Source: Bacteroidota bacterium
GTDB taxonomy: Bacteria; Bacteroidota; Bacteroidia; AKYH767-A; 2013-40CM-41-45
Reading direction: 5' to 3'
Length of the DNA stretch: 32,044 nt
Assembly (NCBI GenBank): GCA_003151745.1
Contig: PLYJ01000264.1
Location: 1 to 32,044 of the forward strand
Notes under the pieces: model-generated
Told to the model about the DNA's origin: nothing
The model's database searches: none
The model's input: the letters and a program-made list of their open reading frames with translations, nothing else
Shown: positions 1 to 5,097 of the stretch, piece by piece
Layout of the letters: each line of letters begins with the position of its first letter
Numbering within the stretch: position 1 is the stretch's first letter
Program-made: the position numbers and the translations under genes

Positions 1-53
1 AGAGCACCTGCTTTGCAAGCAGGGGGTCATCGGTTCGACTCCGATATTCTCCA
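1..53 (+). tRNA. tRNA-Ala (anticodon TGC), 5' end cut by window edge
   Basis: The window opens inside a tRNA. The anticodon stem CCTGC/GCAGG encloses the loop TTTGCAA, giving anticodon TGC (Ala). The T arm ATCGG-TTCGACT-CCGAT and the 3' acceptor strand ATTCTCC with discriminator A end at 53. The acceptor 5' strand and part of the D arm lie outside the window. CCA is not encoded. Confidence 0.93.
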
Positions 54-63
54 CAAGAAATTG

Positions 64-103
64 AAAAAGCTCCTTCTGATGAAAATTGGAAGGAGCTTTT
101 TTA
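64..103 (+). terminator. Rho-independent-type terminator after tRNA-Ala
   Basis: A 12-bp inverted repeat (AAAAAGCTCCTT at 64-75 and its complement at 90-101) with a 14-nt loop runs into a T-rich tract. It lies 11 nt after the tRNA and would end the tRNA transcript. The next gene has its own promoter box just beyond it. Confidence 0.75.
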
Positions 104-118
104 TTTTTATTAATTTTG
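86..118 (+). promoter_or_regulatory. Putative Bacteroidota promoter for the DUF4160/DUF2442 pair
   Basis: TAATTTTG at 111-118 matches the Bacteroidota -7 consensus TANNTTTG. A TTG at 86-88 is a possible -33 element at a long spacing. The first sensible ATG follows at 133, which decides the start of the downstream gene. Confidence 0.45.
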
Positions 119-132
119 TCATAACCTCAATT

Positions 133-417
133 ATGGGAAAACTGTTAATACTGGCGAAGTATATCTTCCTGATTTATGGTACGGACATTTATGAAACAAG
201 AAAGCATGTTCATGTTACATATTCTCATAGAGGATTTAAAAGAGCTTGTAAATTCTGGCTCGAACCTGAAATTGAATTAGATCGTAAGAAGAAAGGCGAG
301 TTTAGCGAAGTAGAATTGAAGGAAATAGAAAACTTAATAAAGCAACATAGAAGTGTTCTCTTAAAACAGTTAGAGCTATTTTACAATAATAAACCTGTTA
401 AAGCAATTAGAAAATGA
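133..417 (+). CDS. DUF4160-family small protein
   Basis: The product is 94 aa. The core reads from residue ~8 (LAKYIFLIYGTDIYETRKHVHV) through the motif FWLEPEIEL to ELKEIENLIKQHRSVLLKQ and resembles the DUF4160 pattern: a His-containing strand, then a W/F-L-P segment, then a C-terminal helix. The open frame reaches back into the tRNA, but the ATG at 133 lies behind a -7 box at 111-118 and is preferred. It overlaps the next gene by 4 nt (ATGA). DUF4160 genes are commonly paired with DUF2442 genes, and toxin-antitoxin-like roles have been suggested for such pairs. The function here is unproven. Family assignment is from motif recognition. Confidence 0.75.
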   Translation: MGKLLILAKYIFLIYGTDIYETRKHVHVTYSHRGFKRACKFWLEPEIELDRKKKGEFSEVELKEIENLIKQHRSVLLKQLELFYNNKPVKAIRK

Positions 418-650
418 CAACTGCAACCATCCATACGCCTGCTATTCGGGCAATTGAATTTATCAATAGCAGCATATTATTTGTTCATCTTGATAATGAC
501 AGAACCTTCATTGTTCCCCTCGAAAAGTTTCCGGTGCTCAAAAGTTTAACTCCTGAGCAGCGCAAGGACTATGAAATCATTGATGAGAGCAATCTTTCTT
601 TTCTTGCTATTGATGAAGTTTATAGCATAAATGAATTGATAGGAATATAA
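414..650 (+). CDS. DUF2442 domain protein
   Basis: The product is 78 aa. It has the DUF2442 layout: an N-terminal beta-rich part with FVHLDNDRTFIVPLEKFPVL (residues ~23-42), followed by LTPEQRKDYEIID and a short C-terminal strand. The ATG overlaps the stop of the upstream DUF4160 gene (ATGA), indicating translational coupling and a two-gene operon. DUF2442 proteins often accompany DUF4160 and may be DNA- or partner-binding, but no activity can be read from the sequence. A terminator-like hairpin follows 21 nt downstream. Confidence 0.8.
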   Translation: MTTATIHTPAIRAIEFINSSILFVHLDNDRTFIVPLEKFPVLKSLTPEQRKDYEIIDESNLSFLAIDEVYSINELIGI

Positions 651-670
651 ATTGATCTGAATTAAAAAAC

Positions 671-701
671 AAAAGCAGCCTTTCATAGGGCGGCTTTTTT
701 T
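671..701 (+). terminator. Terminator after the DUF4160/DUF2442 operon
   Basis: AAAGCAGCC (672-680) and GGCGGCTTT (688-696 region) pair with one mismatch across a short loop and lead into seven T residues. The location just after the operon stop fits intrinsic termination. Confidence 0.65.
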
Positions 702-725
702 GTTTCCTGCCTTTGAGTATCTTTG
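699..725 (+). promoter_or_regulatory. Putative promoter for the 738 gene
   Basis: TTTG at 699-702 and TATCTTTG at 718-725 (15-bp spacer) match the Bacteroidota -33/-7 pattern. Transcription would begin near 731, so the ATG at 723 would lie inside the promoter. The start at 738 is therefore preferred. Confidence 0.55.
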
Positions 726-737
726 CACATAGAAAAA

Positions 738-1034
738 ATGGAAGCAATCACAATTAATGTATATAAACAAATGGATGGCTATAACTTCAGTATTTCACCA
801 TCCATAAGAAAGTTAATTAGAGGTTGGTTTCCGGATTCGCACCCTGCAAACAATATTTTTGTTGCTTATGATACTAAGAGCGACTTTGAAGGGTATTATG
901 GCAAGCTTGAAAACTACATTTATCCCGCTTTATTGGGAATTGATAATAAGTCCGACTTGAATAAAAAGGTAGATGAAATTCTTTTTGTTGATACACAAAC
1001 AGGTAAAGTGTTGCACACACAGAAAGTAAATTAG
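738..1034 (+). CDS. Small hypothetical protein upstream of nuclease-like gene
   Basis: The product is 98 aa and I do not recognise its family. It is soluble, with the pattern YKQMDGYNFSISPSIRKLI, then a W-F-P-D segment, then VDEILFVDTQTGKVLHT near the C-terminus, which looks like a closing beta hairpin. The start at 738 was chosen because the -7 box (718-725) rules out the ATG at 723. The stop TAG overlaps by one base the GTG that opens the frameshifted nuclease-like gene, so the two are probably co-transcribed and functionally linked. An immunity or accessory role is only a guess from that arrangement. Confidence 0.6.
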   Translation: MEAITINVYKQMDGYNFSISPSIRKLIRGWFPDSHPANNIFVAYDTKSDFEGYYGKLENYIYPALLGIDNKSDLNKKVDEILFVDTQTGKVLHTQKVN

Positions 1035-1509
1035 TGAAGAAGAATTATAACCTCTATTTAGGCAAAGCAGGACACTTAACTGTGATGTCAGAGTTTTTAA
1101 CTCGCGGCTGGAATGTTGCTATTCCTGAAGTTGATATTGGTGATGATATTTTTGTGGTGCAGGATGTGATGGAACTTTAAAACGGGTACAGGTAAAAACT
1201 TCTGCTTCTACTGTAAGACAAAGCAGCTTTAGCGCACAATTCAATTTGCCGGTTAACCAACTTAAAAATATTGGGAATATTCCTGTTCACTATGTGTTTG
1301 TTGTTCGGCATGATGAACAATGGACAAAACCTGTTATTATTCGCCAGGATTATTTGAGAGACCATCTAGAAAATGATAAGATTGGTTCCATCCATGAAGG
1401 TAGTTTGAACTTATATTTTTCATACTCTACCGGCAAAGTGGAATGTTCAGGAATTGATTTAAGCAAGTATATTGCTGATTATACTGACTTTCCTGTGATT
1501 GAGGAGTAG
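1034..1509 (+). pseudogene. Frameshifted PD-(D/E)XK nuclease-like protein
   Basis: Reading from GTG at 1034 (one-base overlap with the preceding stop) gives KAGHLTVMSEFLTRGWNVAIP, then VDIGDDIFVVQD, and then a stop at 1178. Moving to the frame that is open from about 1165 continues the same domain as CDGTLKRVQVKTSAS and runs to TAG at 1509. Glu20, the Asp37/Asp38 pair and the Q-V-K motif form the E...D...QxK pattern of PD-(D/E)XK nuclease folds. One missing base at about 1163-1167 explains the break; repaired, the protein would be 158 aa. The start codon is atypical, and the methionine at codon 18 is too late because Glu20 would then sit at the very N-terminus. The cause is either real decay or a sequencing error. 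The target or partner is unknown. Confidence 0.7.
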
Positions 1510-1524
1510 TATTCAGATGAATCC

Positions 1525-1553
1525 TTGTTATTAAAAAAGTGTTTGTATATTTG
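1525..1553 (+). promoter_or_regulatory. Putative promoter of the leader/terminator unit before tRNA-Cys
   Basis: TTG at 1525-1527 and TATATTTG at 1546-1553, with an 18-bp spacer, form one of the better promoters in the window. The predicted start of RNA (~1558-1561) coincides with an ATG at 1558, so the message would be nearly leaderless. Confidence 0.6.
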
Positions 1554-1557
1554 CGCC

Positions 1558-1641
1558 ATGAATATGTCAACAGGTAAATTTTGCTTTAGCTCATTTTTTA
1601 GTTACTCAAAAGGTAACGAGTGGGCTTTATTTGTCTGTTAG
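1558..1641 (+). CDS. Putative 27-aa Phe/Ser-rich leader peptide
   Basis: A short ORF begins at the predicted transcription start and encodes 27 aa. Six of these are Phe and five are Ser, concentrated in KFCFSSFFSYSKG, and the end is WALFVC. Within it, AGCTCA/TGGGCT and GTTAC/GTAAC can pair into a two-part hairpin, and a 16-bp terminator follows 19 nt after the stop. The promoter, short peptide and terminator resemble an attenuation leader. The next genes are tRNA-Cys and tRNA-Phe, not a biosynthetic operon. Translation is unproven; the transcript could instead be a ~140-nt structured small RNA. Confidence 0.35.
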   Translation: MNMSTGKFCFSSFFSYSKGNEWALFVC

Positions 1642-1660
1642 CGAATAAAGAAAAAAATAA

Positions 1661-1705
1661 AAAAACCGCTTGTTACTGATGTAGCAAGCGGTTTTTCTTT
1701 TTTAT
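1661..1705 (+). terminator. Strong intrinsic terminator between leader ORF and tRNA-Cys
   Basis: A 16-bp stem (1661-1676 with 1681-1696, one G-T wobble) carries the tetraloop TGAT and is followed by a T-rich tail. It lies only 4-5 nt before tRNA-Cys. No separate promoter box is visible between it and the tRNA. Confidence 0.85.
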
Positions 1706-1709
1706 ACAT

Positions 1710-1780
1710 GTTTGGTATGCACAATGGATGTGCGCTGGTCTGCAAAACCAGTGTAGTCAGTTCGATTCTGACACCAAACT
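1710..1780 (+). tRNA. tRNA-Cys (anticodon GCA)
   Basis: A full cloverleaf is present: acceptor GTTTGGT/ACCAAAC, D arm GCAC/GTGC, anticodon stem CTGGT/ACCAG with loop CTGCAAA (anticodon GCA), T arm GTCAG-TTCGATT-CTGAC, and discriminator T, as usual for Cys. It is 71 nt and CCA is not encoded. tRNA-Phe follows 7 nt later, so both are probably in one transcript. Confidence 0.95.
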
Positions 1781-1787
1781 CTAACCT

Positions 1788-1860
1788 GGAGATGTAGCAG
1801 AGTTGGTCTATGCGTTGGACTGAAAATCCAAAGAAACAGGTTCGATTCCTGTCATCTCCA
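1788..1860 (+). tRNA. tRNA-Phe (anticodon GAA)
   Basis: A full cloverleaf is present: acceptor GGAGATG/CATCTCC, anticodon stem TTGGA/TCCAA with loop CTGAAAA (anticodon GAA), T arm ACAGG-TTCGATT-CCTGT, and discriminator A. It is 73 nt and CCA is not encoded. It pairs with tRNA-Cys 7 nt upstream. Confidence 0.95.
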
Positions 1861-1910
1861 CTTATCTTGAGTCATTCTTTTTCTCTCCTCCTCCCCCTCC
1901 CCAACTTTCC

Positions 1911-1918
1911 TATCTTTG
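1911..1918 (+). promoter_or_regulatory. Isolated -7 box upstream of a palindromic element
   Basis: TATCTTTG matches TANNTTTG, but no convincing -33 element lies upstream in the C/T-rich tract. If active, it would make a ~115-nt structured RNA ending at the hairpin at 2010-2033. Confidence 0.35.
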
Positions 1919-1933
1919 CAACGTTTTGTGTTC

Positions 1934-1992
1934 ACCCCGTTGGATATTCATCACGTAGGATACCTATCCAACGTGATAAATCCTACGGGGTT
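1934..1992. repeat. Nested two-stem palindromic element
   Basis: The inner stem pairs 1950-1961 with 1966-1977 around a 4-nt loop. The outer stem pairs 1935-1945 with 1980-1990. Each stem has a single mismatch (A-A inside, T-T outside). Exchanging arms makes GTTGGAT/ATCCAAC and GTAGGAT/ATCCTAC both perfect. It resembles a REP-like or structured-RNA element; no open frame here looks coding. Confidence 0.7.
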
Positions 1993-2009
1993 CATGTTTT
2001 TCTGTTGGG

Positions 2010-2040
2010 AAGGGGAGGTGGAGACCTCCCCTTTCATTTT
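2010..2040 (+). terminator. Terminator-like hairpin after palindromic element
   Basis: A perfect 10-bp stem (2010-2019 with 2024-2033) with loop GGAG is followed by a short T-rich run. It could end the tRNA transcript or a small RNA from the box at 1911. A REP-type repeat is the alternative. Confidence 0.55.
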
Positions 2041-2044
2041 TTAG

Positions 2045-2115
2045 TCATTGCGAACGCGGTGAACCAATCCCTGCCAAACAAAACAGGCAGATAGGAAAGC
2101 CGCCTTCACAAAATT
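2045..2115. repeat. Dispersed repeat, copy A
   Basis: It shares a near-identical core (CAATCCCTGCCAAACAAAAC) and surrounding words with copy B at 2811-2897, in the same orientation. Copy A lacks the internal CCCG...CGGG hairpin present in copy B. It lies just downstream of the VapC stop. Confidence 0.75.
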
Positions 2116-2123
2116 ATTTCTCT

Positions 2124-2525
2124 CTATTGTTTGAATAACGAAAGCTGAGAAATGAATTTATAATCTCTCACGTTGTAAGTGAAAAGCTCTAAGTCCGCAA
2201 TAATTGCCGTTGACGCAATCATGCTGTCAGCAAGCGACAGGCCGTGACTCAGGTAGTAGCTATGCAATAATTCAAAAGATTTTAAAGTGATGTCGCCATT
2301 AAGGAGAGCAATATTAAAACGCTCAAGCTTTTTGCTAATCCTCGCCAAATCTGCTTTGTTAGTTGCCCCTGTCATCAACTCCATTTTTGTAATAGCAGAA
2401 AGCACCACATTGTCAAGCCCGATAGTCCTTTCAAGTATAGTTTTGGTTTCTGCATGACGCGATTGACTCGCATCCCAGTAGTCAATCATTACGTCCGTGT
2501 CGCAGACTATTTTTTCCGTTGCCAT
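2124..2525 (-). CDS. vapC: PIN-domain toxin, VapC family
   Basis: The product is 133 aa, typical for VapC. PIN-domain acidic residues are visible: Asp9 and Asp11 in VCDTDVMID, a Glu in ITKMELMTG (~residue 49), Asp ~99 in LSLADSMIA, and the C-terminal NVRDYKFI. These form the metal site of an RNase that in characterised family members cleaves tRNA or rRNA. The start overlaps the end of the upstream antitoxin gene by 19 nt, so translation is probably coupled. Toxin identity is well supported; the RNA target is unknown. Confidence 0.92.
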   Translation of the reverse strand: MATEKIVCDTDVMIDYWDASQSRHAETKTILERTIGLDNVVLSAITKMELMTGATNKADLARISKKLERFNIALLNGDITLKSFELLHSYYLSHGLSLADSMIASTAIIADLELFTYNVRDYKFISQLSLFKQ

Positions 2526-2752
2526 GCTTTAGCTCTCAGTTCTTTCGCTTTAATCTTTTTGCCTGTAAAAATTTTCACCAGGTCTGATGTATCCACCGAA
2601 TCGTTGCCAGGAACAACAGGCACTCCGTTAATCAGAATCACCTTGTTCTTTTGGGGTTTTTGAAAAGAAATAATAAAATCAAAATATTTTGCAAGAGCTT
2701 TTAAAGCATTTAAGGTTCTCTCGGTTTTATATTTAATCACAACTTCATTCAT
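2507..2752 (-). CDS. vapB: Antitoxin partner of the VapC toxin (DUF2683-like)
   Basis: The product is 81 aa. The N-terminus MNEVVIKYKTERTLNALKAL followed by AKYFDFII is typical of small Bacteroidota antitoxins that precede PIN toxins, and the C-terminus is Lys/Arg-rich (KKIKAKELRAKAWQRKK). The open frame extends further upstream into a dispersed repeat. The ATG at 2752 is preferred because a -7 box (2768-2775 on this strand) lies 16 bp before it. It overlaps the toxin start by 19 nt. Such antitoxins neutralise the toxin and usually repress their own promoter. Confidence 0.8.
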   Translation of the reverse strand: MNEVVIKYKTERTLNALKALAKYFDFIISFQKPQKNKVILINGVPVVPGNDSVDTSDLVKIFTGKKIKAKELRAKAWQRKK

Positions 2753-2767
2753 AACAATAATTTTCCC

Positions 2768-2798
2768 CAAAGATAAATCTTTACCCCTTGCAAAGCAA
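2768..2798 (-). promoter_or_regulatory. Putative promoter of the vapBC-like operon
   Basis: On the minus strand TATCTTTG (2768-2775) has TTG/TTTG words 15-20 bp upstream. It sits just before the antitoxin ATG at 2752 and inside the region next to dispersed repeat copy B. Confidence 0.55.
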
Positions 2799-2810
2799 AA
2801 AAGAGTTTCT

Positions 2811-2897
2811 TTGCGAACCCCGAAAAAATCGGGACAGGCTCCGTGAAGCAATCCCTGCCAAACAAAACAAGCAGGTTGGGAAACCTGCCTGCACAAA
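2811..2897. repeat. Dispersed repeat, copy B, with internal hairpins
   Basis: It matches copy A (2045-2115) over its core. It also contains CCCGAAAAAATCGGG and GCAGGTT/AACCTGC hairpins. The two copies bracket the toxin-antitoxin operon in direct orientation. The remaining stretch to 3039 holds no gene. Confidence 0.75.
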
Positions 2898-3039
2898 AAT
2901 TCTCAACTTTGTTAACCCCCTCTGTGAGGGTGGTAAGTAGGAAAGAGATAGAGATAGAGGTAGGGAGTGTGTCGAAACTTGAATCTATTATCAGTTAATA
3001 CTATCTGCCCTTCGCTATTCGTAAATTTGTATATATTCG

Positions 3040-4866
3040 TTATTCGTAGATAACCAATCTTTTATTAAAAATTTTATATCCGCTTGCCAGCCTGATAAAA
3101 TAAATGCCCGCAGAAAGCTGATCTGCTTTTACCTCAAAGTGAACCTGGTATTTGCCGGGAAGTTGATTGCTGTTTACCATGTTTTTTATCTTTTTTCCTA
3201 AAGCATCAAAAACTTCAAGCTTCACGTCCGCAACATTGACAAGTGTATAGCTGATCATCACTTGCTCCCTGCCAGGATTGGGCTGTATGTTGAATGAAAC
3301 TATTGACTCCAATGAATTATTGAATCCAACAGGAAGTATTTGCACTGTGTCTGCTGATACGGTTGGTCCGCAATGATTCCAAGCGTACAACCACACGATG
3401 TACGAACCCGACGAAGGAAACGAATGAGAGGCAATCGAAGTTGAAGTAGTTAATGATCCCGATCCATCATTCCATATCCATACTAAGGAATCAGCTGAGC
3501 TGGCATTGGCCGTGAACGATACATTATTTCCAGCCACATTGTATGTGAAGCCACCGGCTTCAAAGTTTCCTGGCGATTGTTGATAAAGTGTAACCGGTAC
3601 CGCTACCCAATTGTTTGTTTTGTCCTGTTCAAGGAAATGATTATCAGGATCGGTAATAGATACTATATAGTAATCTCCGTTGCAGGTACCCGCAGGAAGA
3701 ATAATTCCCGGTGCATTTTCCCCGGCATCATAGATGTCAATATTGGCGGGATAAATTCCCTGGTTGGTGCCGCAGCCGCTAATCGTGCCGAAATTTGCAT
3801 TAGGAATATCTTTGTTTTGTAAAACATGCCCTGCGCTATCTATACAATACCCATAATAAGAATCGCAATCACCAAGATTAATAAGGCAGAAACTTTCTTT
3901 AGTTCCTGAGCCGATGATGGGCCAGGTAGTCGCGTCAGGATTGGGAGTTGATCTTCGAAGAGTATAAGAAGACCAGTCATCTACATGCGTATGGCCATGA
4001 TCGCGATCATAAAACATTTTTCCGGCAGGGCGATCATAATATGTCATGATATTGCCGCTACGATGGTAAATACGCTGGTTTACCAATTGCTTGACAGGAG
4101 TGCTGTCAGGACACAATGTGTCAAGGCAGGAAATAGGAGTAGTACCGCAAAAGCAACTATCTATTCCATGAATCTCAAGCGGACCCCACCCGATGTTCGG
4201 TGTCGAGTTGCTAAACGTAAGTTGACCGGGTGATTCTTGATGATCTATGATGATTGCAAGAGCGGAGGCGGTCAGATCAGGAAGCAAATCGCAATCAGTA
4301 GAAACTCCATCTGGACATTTGCATCCTGAAGGATTTGCAACCGAACATCCCGTGAATATAGGATCAGGTGGCGGATTACTGCCAAATGTTATGTTGACAG
4401 AGTAAACTGATCCGGTATCCTTTGGCGTAAATAAATCAATCACAACTAAATTCCAATTACCATTTGGATTTAAACCTGTATTGAATGTATTGAGTGATTG
4501 TTCGGGATAATAAGAGCCGGTGAAAGGAGCGACTCCTTGAAATATCTATCCATTCGCTGCATTTTCCTGAAAGCAAGTATTTGCATAGGCTGTATCGCTT
4601 CCACCCTTTTGATCAGCAAGTATAATAATACTATCATTAGGAGCACGTAACCCTATTCGCAAATCAGCAATATGCTGATGTCTGATATCGAGACAAAGTG
4701 TTAGTAAGCCGAAAGAGGAACTTGTTACATTAACTAATCCGGAAACATTAACAGGCACATCCAATGTATCTCCATTGGCAGGTATGGCATACCGTGTGCT
4801 ATCGGTAAATGTTTGGGCAAATACTAACGATGGTAAAAGGAAAAAAAAAGTAAGAAGTCCCTTCAT
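3040..4866 (-). pseudogene. Secreted P-domain/lysyl-oxidase-like protein with T9SS tail, in-frame TAG
   Basis: Two ORFs (4866-4546 and 4443-3040) lie in one frame and are separated only by a TAG at 4546-4548; the codons between them are clearly coding (QGVAPFTGSYYPEQSLN). Read through, this gives 608 codons: signal peptide MKGLLTFFFLLPSLVFAQ, proprotein-convertase P domain (~20-160), lysyl-oxidase-like domain (~190-425) with the copper-site motif HGHTHVDDW (His290, 292, 294), a PKD-like domain (~436-511) and a T9SS type A sorting domain (~520-608, NPGREQVMISY...GIYFIRL). Lysyl oxidases oxidise peptidyl lysine; the substrate here is unknown. The TAG removes everything after the first ~106 residues unless suppressed. 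It may be recent decay or a base error. A GTG at 4443 could only give a fragment lacking a signal peptide. Confidence 0.82.
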
Positions 4867-4966
4867 ATTCTGATTGTGATAACGATTGTGAAGATAAACT
4901 TTTAAAATAGTAATGCACCCTCACATTATTTCTTCAGCAAAGAGATTCATTTTTTTCCTGTATTGC

Positions 4967-5029
4967 AATAGCATGTTCATGCTATTAGGATGGGCCTTGC
5001 AATATTGGGAACGGCATGTTTATGCTATT
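4967..5029. repeat. Hairpin and direct repeat in divergent intergenic region
   Basis: AATAGCATG and CATGCTATT (4967-4986) form a 9-bp inverted repeat with a 2-nt centre. Its right 16 nt recur with one change at 5014-5029, 43 bp further on. The location between two divergent surface-protein genes would suit an operator, but no regulator is identified. Confidence 0.5.
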
Positions 5030-5097
5030 GACGGGCTTTGTTATTCCAACGACCTTTGTTCTATTAAGAAATATATAAACCTGAAAACCAAATTAAA

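Noticed and set aside
1810-2094. 94-aa ORF across tRNA-Phe and the palindromes
   Set aside because: It starts inside the tRNA and translates the palindromic repeat; there is no family pattern.
4546-4548. Stop codon reassignment (TAG as sense)
   Set aside because: Other genes here end with TAG (for example at 1034 and 1509), and a second broken gene has TAA, so a changed code does not explain the interruptions.
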